Shown here one piece after another: positions 9,011-17,585 of a stretch of 64,000 nt of DNA. This DNA is from Pseudomonas alkylphenolica. GTDB taxonomy: Bacteria; Pseudomonadota; Gammaproteobacteria; Pseudomonadales; Pseudomonadaceae. The notes under the pieces were generated by a model. The model saw only the letters and a list, made by a program, of their open reading frames with translations. It had not been told where the DNA came from and searched no databases. The DNA lies in assembly GCF_016009175.1 (NCBI RefSeq), contig NZ_JADUCM010000001.1, positions 248,001 to 312,000 on the forward strand, read 5' to 3'. Position numbers and translations under genes: made by a program. The number at the start of each line of letters is the position of its first letter. The stretch's first letter is position 1.

Positions 9011-10063
9011 ATGCAAGCAAGGCATTCAAATAGCCTGTACAAGCGCGATGCTCGTCCCGAGTTCTGGCAGCTTTCAATGCGTTGCTGCGTATTGGCTGGC
9101 AGTATTGACGTAGCCTTTTTCTTTATTTTCCTTTGGCTTGGCTCCCCCATTCTGGCCTGGATAAACGTTATCAGTGTGGCCATGTATGTGTGCGCCTATC
9201 GAGCGTTCGTCCATCGGCGAAATCGCCTTGGTTTCGCATTGATCCAAACAGAAGTGCTGGTACATGCCGGGCTGGGAACGGTGCTGGTGGGTTGGGAAAG
9301 TGGCTTTCACTATTATTTGCTGATGTTCATTCCCGCCCTGTTTGTCAGTACGCGAGCCCGCATCGCGTGGATCCTTGCTGCACACCTGTGGATCTACTAT
9401 GCAGGGTTGTATGTCCTCATGTGGTACATGCAGCCGCTGCAACCCATTTCCTCCAATGCCTTGCTGGGCGTGAACATCTTCAACCTGACCGTGGTGTTCT
9501 GCATGTTCAGCTACCTGGCGCTGTTCTATGCAATCACGGTAACTCGCGCGCACACCAGCCTGTCGCGGATGGCAATGACCGACTCGCTGACCGGCCTGTT
9601 CAATCGCCGGCAGATCGTTGCCCTGACCGAGAAGCTGCTGGCACGCCACCACAGGTGTCCCACCAACCTCACCTTGATGTTGATGGATATCGATCACTTC
9701 AAACAGATCAATGATGAGTACGGGCACGATGTTGGCGATCGGGTACTCGTTACCGTGAGCCAACACCTGCAAAGCCTGATGCGCGAACAGGATTTTATTG
9801 GTCGCTGGGGCGGCGAAGAGTTTCTTGGGGTATTGCCGGACACCGATCTTGAGCAGGCGGCGGAAACTGCTGAGCGTTTACGCAAGGCCATTCAGGTGCT
9901 GGAAATTGACAATGACGGCAAGAAAATCCAGGTGACGCTGTCTATCGGCATTACCCAGTACCGTGCTGACGAAGTGCTCAGCAATGCCATTGCGCGGGCC
10001 GATTACGCGCTCTACAAGGGCAAGTCATCGGGTCGAAACAGGGTAGAAGCCATTCAGGCCTGA
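9011..10063 (+). CDS. Membrane diguanylate cyclase (GGDEF)
   Basis: 350 residues: five or six membrane helices in residues 20-180, then a GGDEF domain that condenses two GTP to cyclic di-GMP. The active-site motif is GGEEF. The inhibitory I-site REQD sits exactly five residues before it, so product inhibition should work. DSLTGLFNRR marks the domain start. The membrane part is an unassigned sensor. It is a single gene; a hairpin at 10092-10126 follows. Confidence 0.92.
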   Translation: MQARHSNSLYKRDARPEFWQLSMRCCVLAGSIDVAFFFIFLWLGSPILAWINVISVAMYVCAYRAFVHRRNRLGFALIQTEVLVHAGLGTVLVGWESGFHYYLLMFIPALFVSTRARIAWILAAHLWIYYAGLYVLMWYMQPLQPISSNALLGVNIFNLTVVFCMFSYLALFYAITVTRAHTSLSRMAMTDSLTGLFNRRQIVALTEKLLARHHRCPTNLTLMLMDIDHFKQINDEYGHDVGDRVLVTVSQHLQSLMREQDFIGRWGGEEFLGVLPDTDLEQAAETAERLRKAIQVLEIDNDGKKIQVTLSIGITQYRADEVLSNAIARADYALYKGKSSGRNRVEAIQA

Positions 10064-10091
10064 ATACCTTGTTTTAAGCGAACGCTTGCGA

Positions 10092-10126
10092 GCCATCGAT
10101 TTCCAGCAGTGATTGAAACCGATGGC
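10092..10126. terminator. Hairpin between convergent genes
   Basis: GCCATCGATTTC / GAAACCGATGGC, 12 positions with one mismatch, between the cyclase gene (ends 10063) and the TonB receptor gene (ends 10154). It probably ends transcription in both directions; the U tract is weak. Confidence 0.5.
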
Positions 10127-10153
10127 CCTGGCTCGGCCCGGAGCGTGTGAACG

Positions 10154-12562
10154 TCAGAAGGTGTATTTGATACCCGTCATGATGTTTCTTGGCGCGCCGT
10201 ACATGCCGTGGTCGCCGGCGTAGCTGAGGTATTCGCGGTCGAACACGTTGTTCAGATTGACTGACGCACTCAGATGCTGGTTGAAGTCGTAGCGAGCCAA
10301 GAGGTTGGTGACGGCGTAGCTGCCCTGAGTGAAGGTATGCAGATCGGCTCCGGTTTTGCTCTGCCAGTTCACACCGCCGCCAAGGGTGACCTTGTCCAGA
10401 ATGCCTGGCAGGCGATAGCTGGTGAAGGTCTTGAGACTGTGGCGAGGCAGGGTGGTCACGATACGCTGGTCGTCAGCATCGGTGCTGACCGCGTAGGCAT
10501 AACCGGCGGAGGCCTGCCAGCCTTCGGCCAGTTCTCCGTCCAGGGTGAATTCAGCGCCCTTGGTCGTGGTTCCCTGTTCCGACTTGTAGGTGTTGCCGCC
10601 CGGGGTATCGATCCAGATCGCCAGGTTGTCCTGCTCGATCTTGAACAGCGCGACGCTGGAGTTCAGCCTGCCGTCAAAGTGGCTGCCCTTGACTCCGACT
10701 TCATAACCGGTGCCCTCCATCGGATCCAGTGGTTTGTTGTCGATGTCGCGAACCCAGGACGACTGAGGGTTGAAGATTTTCGTGTAGCTGGCATACAGCG
10801 ACCACGTTTCGTTGACGTCATACACCACGCCGGCATACGGAATGTAGACGCCGGTTTCCGACTCTTTGGTCTTGGTGTGGTCTGCGTCGTAGGGTTTATC
10901 CTCGATGTCACGATGCCAGTCGATCACGCGGCTGCCCAGCAAGATACTGAGATCGTCGGTGGCGTGCAGGCGCGTGGCGAGGTAGGCGGCGTATTGGGTT
11001 TCGTCGGTAGTGGATTTACCCGTGACGTTGAATTCCGGATTCAGCGAATCACCGTTCCAGTTCAGCAGGTTGTCGATCGCGCCGGCCGGAGAGCCGGAAT
11101 AGTCGTATTTCCAACCGCCGTAGGCGGGCACGTTCTCGTAGTAGTTGGACAAGGTCACGCCAGCGATCAATTCATGCTCGCGGCCCAACAGGTCGAACGG
11201 GCCGGTCAGGTAGGCGTCGATGTTGTTCTGGCGCGGGATACCGGAGAAACGCACTGGCAACTGAGTAGTGCCACTGCCGTCCGGGTTGAGGCTGCCGTTG
11301 ACGTAGTTGAAGACTTCGTCAAACTTGTTTTCGGAGTGGGTCAGTTCGATCTTCCCGCTCCAGCCATTGGCAAACTGCTGTTCGATCGAGGTGAAAAAAC
11401 TGGTTTGTTCATGGTCGTTGTATGACCAGGTCTGAGCCGAATTGAGCGAGCGTTTGAGGTTGCTGCGCGAGCCGTCGGTGAAGCGGGTCGGCAGGCCGGA
11501 GCGCATGGCGGAGTCGACGTCGGTGCGTTGATAACTGAAGCCCATGGTCAGCAGGGTGTCTTCAGTCAGGTCAAACTCGGTAATGCCGTAGATCAGTTGC
11601 GAGTCCTGCTTGTAGCGATCGACCCAGGACTGCTCGGTCTTGAAGTCGGCGACCAGGCGACCGCGTACGTTGCCGGTTTCGGTCAGCGGGCCGGACACAT
11701 CAAAGCCGGTGCCGTAGCGGTCCCAGTTGCCGGCTTCAGCGGTGATGCTGGCCTGAGCCTCGGCGGTCGGACGCTTGCGGATCAGGTTGATCGTCGCTGA
11801 AGGGCTGCCCAGGCCGCTGATCAGGCCGGTCGCACCGCGTACCACCTCCACACGGTCATACATGGCCATGCTCTGGGTGTAATTGTCCATGCGCTTGACG
11901 GTGGGCACACCATCGATTTCAAAGTTCTGAATCTCGAAGCCGCGGGAGAAATAGCCGTCGGATTCGGCCCCCAGTCCGTCGCGCAACACGATGATGCCCG
12001 GTGTGGCATCGAGGGTATCGCTGAGATTGGTCAGGCGCTGGTCATCCAGGCGCTGGCGGGTCATGACGGTCAGCGACTGCGGGGTTTCTTTGGGGGTCAG
12101 GTTAAGACGGGTCGAGCTGCTGGAAGAGTAGGTGGTGTAGAGCCCGGTGCCCTCTGTAGTCGACCCGGGCGCTTTGCCCGAAATTGAAATGCTCTGCAGC
12201 GCCACGCGGGGGGTGACCGGCGCCCGCTCGAGGGTGTATCGCCCATCCGGCTGGCGAACCGCAATGAGCTGGCTGCCCTCAAGCAGCGCCTGTAAAGCAC
12301 CGTCGACCGTGTAATCACCACTCAAGCCAGGGCTGTTTTGTCCGGCAATCAAGTCATTGGGAAAGGACAACAGCAAATGGGCTTGCTGGCCCAGTTGATT
12401 GAGCGCGGTGCCTAGTGACGCCGGGGGAATTTCGTAGTGTTGCACGCTGCTATCGGCAGCTGCCAACACAGGCGATGAAGTGGCGATCAGTACCGCTGCG
12501 GCGCAACCAAGGGTGGTGGCGAGCGAGGTAGCGGAGTAGGACGAAACACTGCGGTGATGCAT
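10154..12562 (-). CDS. TonB-dependent ferrisiderophore receptor with STN signalling domain (FpvA-like)
   Basis: 802 residues: signal peptide (about 1-35), an STN domain (about 40-100, YEIPPASLGTALNQLGQQA) that contacts the anti-sigma regulator, a TonB-box/plug region (TPKETPQSLTVMTRQR...), and a 22-strand barrel ending in aromatic GIKYTF. It imports an iron chelate across the outer membrane and signals to FecR when loaded. It is last in the transcriptional order sigma, FecR, receptor on the minus strand, with about 80 bases between it and fecR. The siderophore cannot be told from the sequence. Confidence 0.93.
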   Translation of the reverse strand: MHHRSVSSYSATSLATTLGCAAAVLIATSSPVLAAADSSVQHYEIPPASLGTALNQLGQQAHLLLSFPNDLIAGQNSPGLSGDYTVDGALQALLEGSQLIAVRQPDGRYTLERAPVTPRVALQSISISGKAPGSTTEGTGLYTTYSSSSSTRLNLTPKETPQSLTVMTRQRLDDQRLTNLSDTLDATPGIIVLRDGLGAESDGYFSRGFEIQNFEIDGVPTVKRMDNYTQSMAMYDRVEVVRGATGLISGLGSPSATINLIRKRPTAEAQASITAEAGNWDRYGTGFDVSGPLTETGNVRGRLVADFKTEQSWVDRYKQDSQLIYGITEFDLTEDTLLTMGFSYQRTDVDSAMRSGLPTRFTDGSRSNLKRSLNSAQTWSYNDHEQTSFFTSIEQQFANGWSGKIELTHSENKFDEVFNYVNGSLNPDGSGTTQLPVRFSGIPRQNNIDAYLTGPFDLLGREHELIAGVTLSNYYENVPAYGGWKYDYSGSPAGAIDNLLNWNGDSLNPEFNVTGKSTTDETQYAAYLATRLHATDDLSILLGSRVIDWHRDIEDKPYDADHTKTKESETGVYIPYAGVVYDVNETWSLYASYTKIFNPQSSWVRDIDNKPLDPMEGTGYEVGVKGSHFDGRLNSSVALFKIEQDNLAIWIDTPGGNTYKSEQGTTTKGAEFTLDGELAEGWQASAGYAYAVSTDADDQRIVTTLPRHSLKTFTSYRLPGILDKVTLGGGVNWQSKTGADLHTFTQGSYAVTNLLARYDFNQHLSASVNLNNVFDREYLSYAGDHGMYGAPRNIMTGIKYTF

Positions 12563-12643
12563 GTGGAGTTTCCCGATGATTTTTGATGTATGGCCTATGA
12601 GTCTCGCCAGAAATCAAAACGGCTCATCGAGGACGAAAAAACT

Positions 12644-13642
12644 TCAAACGTTAGCTGGCAAAGGGCGCAGGTTGATCCACAGGCGAGTGAAACGCTGTAC
12701 GTCCAGTTTCAGCGTCTGGGCGACGGCCTCGATGATTCGATCGCTGTTTGCCAGCGGGTAGGTACCCCATACGCGCAGATTGGCCAATGCCGGGTCGCAC
12801 CCGAGATGGCCATGACGATACCGGCCAAGTTCATCTAGGAACGCCTGGAGCGGCTGGCCGTTGGCGACAATCATGCCTTCGGCCCAGGCGGGAGCGGATG
12901 CTTGCATTGCACCCTGATCGAGCATCCCGAACGGCCCGAAACGAGCCAGTTGTCCAGCTTGCAGGGCAGTCCAGGTGCTGGCCTGAGTCGGGATTACTTG
13001 AAGCGAGCCACGATAGACCGCCAACTGGGTTGAGCCGTTGTCAAACTGGCGTACCGTGAAACGCGCCGAGGTCGTTTGCGCCCGAATCTGAGCGGTATCG
13101 ATAAAGAGAGCCGGGTTCACGGCAGTGTCGATCAAGACCTCGCCGCTGAGTAATCGAAGGTGCCAGCGATGGTCAGTCGCATGGGCATTTATCGCACTGC
13201 GGGTATTGAGTTCAAGCGACAGATCCGGGGCCAGCGCAACACGTCGTTGCTCGCCCACACCCGTGGCGTAATCGGCACTCATGCGCGACACCACTTCGCT
13301 GTCTCGACCCGACCATGCGCCGGCACTCACTGTCAGCAGCAAGGCCAGGCCCTTGATTGCCCTACGCCTGCTCAGCCCTTCCTGGGCGGGGAGCAACAGG
13401 GCCTGTCGGGCAAGGTTTCGATCGCCTCGGGTGCGCAATGAATCGAGCTGCTCCCCCAGGGCCAAGGCTTTTTCCCAGGCTATCTCATGCAAGGGGTGTT
13501 CACTACGCCATGCCATAAAGGCGGCCTGTGTGGGTGAATCGAAACTGGCCTCCTGCATGTCGAGCCACCACGCCATCGCCTCCTCACACATTTTCGGTGA
13601 GAGTGATGGTTCGCGAGTAACGGCGTTTGCGGAGATAGTCAT
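12644..13642 (-). CDS. FecR-family anti-sigma/sigma regulator
   Basis: 332 residues. An N-terminal DUF4880-like cytoplasmic region (EEAMAWWLDMQE...FMAWRSEHPLHEIAWEKA), a single membrane segment at about 85-105 and a periplasmic FecR domain (ATGVGEQRRVALAPDLSLELNTRSA) are visible. It transmits the receptor STN signal to the sigma factor. The ATG at 13642 overlaps the sigma stop codon (ATGA), so the two are translationally coupled; a longer start would overlap the sigma gene further. Confidence 0.92.
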   Translation of the reverse strand: MTISANAVTREPSLSPKMCEEAMAWWLDMQEASFDSPTQAAFMAWRSEHPLHEIAWEKALALGEQLDSLRTRGDRNLARQALLLPAQEGLSRRRAIKGLALLLTVSAGAWSGRDSEVVSRMSADYATGVGEQRRVALAPDLSLELNTRSAINAHATDHRWHLRLLSGEVLIDTAVNPALFIDTAQIRAQTTSARFTVRQFDNGSTQLAVYRGSLQVIPTQASTWTALQAGQLARFGPFGMLDQGAMQASAPAWAEGMIVANGQPLQAFLDELGRYRHGHLGCDPALANLRVWGTYPLANSDRIIEAVAQTLKLDVQRFTRLWINLRPLPANV

Positions 13643-14145
13643 TTCAGCGCTTCCATCACCAGCATGCATTGTGCACCCGCCTTGATGATATGGCGTTTGA
13701 CGGTAGCGATTGAAATACCCAGGCGCTCGGCAATTTCCCCGTGGCTGAGCCCATCGAGTTGCGACCAGAGAAACGCTTTTTTGACGGCGACATCCAGTTC
13801 GCAGAGTGCCTGGTCGAGTCGAACCAGCGTCTCGAAAATAATCAATTGGGTCGCCAGGTCCGGCAGCACGCTTTCGTCTTCGGTCTGGAGCGCCTCCAGA
13901 TAGGCTTTTTCCAAGCGTGCGCGGCGGTAGTGGTTGGACAGGACACTGCGCGCCACCTTGGCCAGAAAGGGGCGAGGCTGGCGGACTTCAAACGTCTCGT
14001 TGCTGACCAGCAGGCGCATGAAGGTGTCCTGCATCAAATCAGCAGCGCGGTGTGAGCAGCTCAATTGCCGATACAGCCAGCTACGCAACCAGCGGTGTTG
14101 CTGTTCGTAGAGTGCAGCGAGCTGAGCGGTATCGACGGAGGTCAT
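13639..14145 (-). CDS. ECF sigma factor, FecI-like (iron-starvation type)
   Basis: 168 residues with a region 2 (HRAADLMQDTFMRLL.. PRPFLAKVARSVL) and a region 4 helix-turn-helix (LSHGEIAERLGISIATVKRHI). This is a short ECF sigma factor of the FecI group, which directs RNA polymerase to the receptor promoter when FecR is activated. It starts the three-gene signalling cascade on this strand. Confidence 0.93.
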   Translation of the reverse strand: MTSVDTAQLAALYEQQHRWLRSWLYRQLSCSHRAADLMQDTFMRLLVSNETFEVRQPRPFLAKVARSVLSNHYRRARLEKAYLEALQTEDESVLPDLATQLIIFETLVRLDQALCELDVAVKKAFLWSQLDGLSHGEIAERLGISIATVKRHIIKAGAQCMLVMEALK

Positions 14146-14327
14146 GAGTTGCCAAAGAATCGATGCAAATGAGACGTAGTATCATATTTGACTAATTGAG
14201 TGGCGACAAGAACGCAGAAGGATGCAGTGCATGACTGGCCTGATTTGTAATGGTTGCTCTTGGCAGGTAGCTGCCAGTGGCGCAGGGTAGCTACCGACCC
14301 AATGCAGCCACTTGCCCAGGCGTCCCC
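14146..14327 (-). promoter_or_regulatory. Upstream region of the sigma gene with a Fur-box-like inverted repeat
   Basis: GCAAATGA at 14165-14172 faces TCATATTTG at 14182-14190. The halves match the Pseudomonas Fur half-site but the spacing is wider than the classic box, so this is a weak call. Iron control of FecI-type sigma genes by Fur is well established. Nothing coding is seen here. Confidence 0.35.
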
Positions 14328-14412
14328 TGTGGGAGCGGGTTCACCCGCGAACGATGCACTGCGGTGGATGGCACCGGCTTAGCCGGTGTTCGCGGGTGAA
14401 CCCGCTCCCACA
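14328..14412. repeat. Paired inverted REP element (BIME), P. putida type
   Basis: Two facing copies of TGTGGGAGCGGGTTCACC-CGCGAA enclose a central segment with its own small hairpin ACCGGC/GCCGGT. The same 85-base element occurs in opposite orientation at 41302-41386. It sits between the sigma gene promoter and the PAS-GGDEF gene. Confidence 0.85.
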
Positions 14413-14535
14413 CAGATGGCGACTGCAGCAGAAATCGGGCAAGACCATTGCTCCCGACGTTAAATCCCATTCCGGCCGCTTTCGACCCTTAGCAGTAGCT
14501 CACAGGTTCTCTATGAATGACGGGTAGTTGTTTTT

Positions 14536-15495
14536 TCACGCCAACCCTTCCAACTGTACATATTCAACTCGGTGCCGACCGTTGTTTTTAGCCGCATATA
14601 GCTGCTTGTCTACGGCTTTGATGAAGTCGGTAGGCTTTTCCAGCTCACCTGGCACCACCGAGCCCGCGCCGATGCTGACAGTGACGCGGTGGCCATGTGG
14701 CGATAGCGCATGCACGATGGACTGCTTCTGAATCAACCGCTGGCAACGGTCAGCAACTTTACGCGCCACCTCGGCATCGGCTTCGGGCAGCAGCACGACA
14801 AACTCTTCGCCTCCATAGCGAGCGACAAGATCGCGAGGGCCATCCAACGCCAAACTCAGCGTCTGGGCGATCGCTATCAAACATTTGTCGCCTTGAATAT
14901 GGCCGTACAAATCGTTGTACTGCTTGAAGAAATCGACATCCAGCAATAACAGAGACAGTGGCTGGCGCTCGCGGCGCGCACGTTCCCACTCCAACTCAAA
15001 ACAGCTATCGAAGCGGCGGCGGTTGGCGATATTCGTCAAACCGTCCTTGAACGAAAGCACCTCTAGCTCTTTCTGCAAGCTCAGCAGTTGGTCCTCGGTC
15101 TTCTTGCGTTCGCTGATGTCAAACATGAAGCCGATCAGTGCTTCGACCTCGCCTCTGTCATTGCGCACCACGTGCACAACGTCGCGAATCCACACATAGC
15201 CGTTGTCCTTTGTCAGCGCTCGGTAGTCCGCCTCATGGTCCACGCCAGCCTGGGATTGGGACACGCAGAAATTCACCACATATTCGCGATCTTCTGGGTG
15301 CATGCGCATAGCCCAGTCTTCCACGCTCACCCAGCTTTCAGGACTCCAGCCCAGCAGTGCTTCGATTTGAGGGCCGATATAAGCGAATTTCATCGTGGCC
15401 CAATCAATCTTCCACGGAATCGCCTTGGTCGACTCCAGCAAGGTTCTGTACACCCCACTGTCATTAACAAACTCGCTTACATCGGACATAGGCAA
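14536..15495 (-). CDS. PAS-GGDEF diguanylate cyclase
   Basis: 319 residues, no membrane segments. A PAS/PAC sensor (about 15-140, with VWIRDVVHVVRNDRGEVEALIGFMFDISERK) and a short coiled coil precede a GGDEF domain with the active-site motif GGEEF in YGGEEFVVLLP. The I-site position five residues before it reads GPRD instead of RxxD, so feedback inhibition by cyclic di-GMP is probably absent. The gene is on its own. Cytosolic c-di-GMP synthesis in response to an unknown PAS ligand is inferred. Confidence 0.92.
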   Translation of the reverse strand: MPMSDVSEFVNDSGVYRTLLESTKAIPWKIDWATMKFAYIGPQIEALLGWSPESWVSVEDWAMRMHPEDREYVVNFCVSQSQAGVDHEADYRALTKDNGYVWIRDVVHVVRNDRGEVEALIGFMFDISERKKTEDQLLSLQKELEVLSFKDGLTNIANRRRFDSCFELEWERARRERQPLSLLLLDVDFFKQYNDLYGHIQGDKCLIAIAQTLSLALDGPRDLVARYGGEEFVVLLPEADAEVARKVADRCQRLIQKQSIVHALSPHGHRVTVSIGAGSVVPGELEKPTDFIKAVDKQLYAAKNNGRHRVEYVQLEGLA

Positions 15496-15595
15496 TAGCC
15501 CTCAGATCGATTTCAGTAAGCCACTCTAGCCTGAAGCAATCAGCCGTGGGGATTTACTGAACGAGCGCTTCTGGCCGATTGCAGCCCTTAGTGCT

Positions 15596-15675
15596 CATCG
15601 CAAGCGGCTACACCCAGCCAAAGGGAAAGCATCACACAGAAGCAATGGTGCTCTCGCAATTGGACGCGACGCACC
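15596..15675 (+). pseudogene. Decayed fragment of the RibD-like deaminase gene
   Basis: About 75 bases closely resemble 41601-41680 inside the intact deaminase gene: both have CATCGxxAGCGGxTACACCCAGCC, then GCATCAC-CAGAAGCAATGG and CTCTCGCAA-TGGAC. The key HAEA codons are partly kept (CATCACACAGAAGCA) but there is no open frame. It lies just downstream of DUF3077 copy A and is a relic of a duplication. Confidence 0.65.
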
Positions 15676-15720
15676 AAAACCGTATGGCTTGCGTAAAGCT
15701 GGAGCGCGGGTAGGTTAAAT

Positions 15721-15750
15721 CACCGGATGGCCGCATCTGCGGCCTGAACC
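15721..15750 (-). repeat. 3' hairpin of DUF3077 cassette A
   Basis: GGCCGC-agat-GCGGCC (minus strand) inside a 30-base conserved stretch beginning CACCGGATGG on the plus strand. It recurs almost unchanged downstream of the other DUF3077 genes (44747-44776, 51368-51397) and alone at 46628-46657. No U run follows, so it resembles a REP-like 3' end mark more than an intrinsic terminator. Confidence 0.7.
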
Positions 15751-15761
15751 AATTACTCAGC

Positions 15762-16103
15762 TCACTCTACCGGCGCTTGGCCCGCTAGCACGGTACGTCT
15801 CAGCACTGCTGCGGTTGCGGCACGCGCCTCAACTTCATCCAGCAACGCTTCCACCAGCGCGAGGCTCATTTCCAGCGAGTGCTGGGTCGCCCACAGCAAA
15901 CCACGTACCTCGGCATTGACCATGTCACAGGCCTGGGCGTTGGTCTGGTAAGCGCTTTTGAGCAGGACGGTGGCGTGGATCAGCGCGTCTTCGGCAGACA
16001 CGCCGGGGCGTACGGCGAACAGGGGATCGTGGGTGCCGTCGCAGGAGCCGAAGGTGGTGCTGGATTTGGTGACGAGGGGGGGATCAGGAACGGGTTTTGT
16101 CAT
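15762..16103 (-). CDS. DUF3077-type small protein (cassette A)
   Basis: 113 residues, soluble, largely helical: an N-terminal proline-rich tail, the conserved stretch DPLFAVRPGVSAEDALIHA, then a long amphipathic helix region (LLWATQHSLEMSLALVEALLDEVEARA). The assignment to DUF3077 rests on my recollection of Pseudomonas families with this core. Function is unknown. Two more copies occur here (45130 and 51750, minus strand), all nearly identical in protein sequence. The start ATG has a strong Shine-Dalgarno AAGGAG, which the leader RNA can hide (see 16104-16419). Confidence 0.8.
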   Translation of the reverse strand: MTKPVPDPPLVTKSSTTFGSCDGTHDPLFAVRPGVSAEDALIHATVLLKSAYQTNAQACDMVNAEVRGLLWATQHSLEMSLALVEALLDEVEARAATAAVLRRTVLAGQAPVE

Positions 16104-16455
16104 GGTGTTGCTCCTTGATTGGTGGAGCCGCCACAGGCCGTGACCAAACGATCAGGGGCGACAGTACGCAGGAACGCGTTTTCGACAGTGCTGCTCCTTG
16201 AATAGGAGCCGCCACAAACCGTGATCAAGCGATGGGTGGCGACTGTACGCAGGTTGGTCAACCGGGAATCAAGGAACCCGGCGCGCACGAATGCGCCCCG
16301 CGCACAGCCGCCATAACACGAAGCAGCAGGCACAAAAAAAGCGCCAGCTGAATCGGATGGGGCGCTTGTGCGCCTTGATTTCGCAGGTGACCAAACCTGG
16401 TCGCTGGATTTACAGCGACGAAGGGAAGGGTAGCGGGGTTGGGGAGGGGATACAA
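16104..16455 (-). ncRNA. Structured leader RNA of DUF3077 cassette A with intrinsic attenuator
   Basis: Promoter TTGTAT-17-TACCCT at 16427-16455, transcript start near 16419. Elements in transcript order: hairpin GTCGCTG/CAGCGAC (16419-16400); hairpin GACCA/TGGTC (16402-16389); E1 (16394-16373, ending AATCAAGG); terminator AGCGCC/GGCGCT plus seven U (16366-16334); UUCG-loop hairpin with stem GCGCA/TGCGC (16296-16283); E2 (16274-16254, TCCTTGATT...TGACCAA), complementary to E1; then the ribosome binding site E3 AATCAAGGAG (16120-16111), also complementary to E2. The last module is duplicated: a second E3-like TTCAAGGAG lies at 16202-16195. Structures are conserved with different sequences in copies B and C. 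Confidence 0.75.
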
Positions 16456-16765
16456 GGGGGATGAGCAATGGCTGCTTTCGGCTGTGGATTCAGCCTTTCT
16501 TGAACGACCGGTTCCGACCCTGAGCGGTCATTCTGATGAAAGCCTCAAAGCCGTCGCTCACATAAACCTCTTCTGCTCATGTCTCGCATGACGCCGCAAA
16601 ATGTGCCATTTCGCAAAAACCGGCACCCATTGCGTGTAGGCTTTACGGAATAGATGCTGCAAAGCTCGGCTATAAGCTCTTTTTCGTCCCGATTTAGAGC
16701 ACAACGCCAGAAATGGCCTGCGGGTCGGTGCGATCACCCTTACGTTAGGGACCTAGGAGTCACTT
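16456..16765. other. Non-coding stretch between cassette A and the next gene
   Basis: No gene is seen. It contains a copy of a dispersed motif (TGGCTGCTTTCGGC...CAGCC at 16469-16495) and GAACGACCGGTTC at 16503-16515, which recurs at 21392-21404. The promoter of the 16766 gene should be in the last 100 bases; no clear consensus is visible. Confidence 0.5.
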
Positions 16766-17314
16766 ATGCATGATCTTGAAGCCGTTGTTCGGGAAGTTCG
16801 GAACGCATTGCAGTTTCATCGACGTCGAGCAAGAGTCCATCTCATCACGATGCTTTTTTTCGCCGTGGTGGTGTTTATGGGCTCGCTAGCCTTTGGCAGT
16901 TATCTCATTCAGCTCCTCCAAACTACCGCTTCGGCGATCACGGCCGCGAGTTCTGCAGGCCTGCAACAGCCCTCAACTGTAGACTTCACGAAGTTGGCAG
17001 CGGAACACAATTTGGGGTACATAATGCTCAGCGGCTTCGTGTTGACGCTCTTCTTCGTCGCTGGGCTACTTCGCCACCATGTGAAGCGAGCGACGGTCAA
17101 TGAAGACCGGCTATATCACTTACTCAAGGTGTCTTGTCTGCGCTTACCCGATACTGGGTTGTCTGATGCGGCGCAGAAGTCACTGCTTGACCTGCGTGAA
17201 AACGAACAGGCCTTGGCAGCAGATACAGAAGCACATGGGGGCCTCGCAGTCATCGAACGCTCACTCGCGTCGCTTAGTCAGAGCGTCGGAGAAATGTCGA
17301 AGCGTCGCGAGTGA
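16766..17314 (+). CDS. Hypothetical membrane protein, two transmembrane helices
   Basis: 182 residues. Membrane helices at about 26-50 (ITMLFFAVVVFMGSLAFGSYLIQLL) and 88-110 (LGYIMLSGFVLTLFFVAGLL) are separated by a short polar, probably periplasmic loop; the C-terminal 70 residues are helical and charged. No family recognised. GTTAGGGACCTAGGAGTCACTT precedes the ATG and contains a good AGGAG. It stands alone between the DUF3077 cassette and the OLD-like gene. Confidence 0.65.
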   Translation: MHDLEAVVREVRNALQFHRRRARVHLITMLFFAVVVFMGSLAFGSYLIQLLQTTASAITAASSAGLQQPSTVDFTKLAAEHNLGYIMLSGFVLTLFFVAGLLRHHVKRATVNEDRLYHLLKVSCLRLPDTGLSDAAQKSLLDLRENEQALAADTEAHGGLAVIERSLASLSQSVGEMSKRRE

Positions 17315-17493
17315 CCTAACTATCCATCGTACGGACGCCTTCCTGCCGGCGGTGTTTGCCTCCAGGCACTACTCATGTCAAACGTGAAAGACCTCTTCTT
17401 CTGGCGTTCCCGGCAGCACATGGCTGGAAGCTGACTTCAGTAGCCGTCCGCATCCGGCCAAAAGCAGTCATTCCAGCATGGCTGTAAAACGGG

Positions 17494-17517
17494 CCGATTC
17501 AATTTTCCGAATCGGCG
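17494..17517. terminator. Intrinsic terminator-like hairpin
   Basis: GCCGATT / AATCGGC with a ten-base loop between the convergent genes ending at 17314 (plus) and 17586 (minus). It is followed by GCCTTTAA on the plus strand and AAAACGGG on the other side. Confidence 0.55.
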
Positions 17518-17585
17518 CCTTTAACTCTAGAAAGTGTGACGGCGTGTGAGTTTAGCTACACATTTTTAGTGTGTCCGTTGGGGGG

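Noticed and set aside
16100..16468. Open frame of 122 codons on the minus strand across leader A, with a repeated LRTV...CGGS pattern
   Set aside because: The repetition is the duplicated RNA module. The equivalent frames in copies B and C are shorter and end at different places, while the RNA helices are conserved, so an RNA function is better supported. A short upstream ORF cannot be ruled out.
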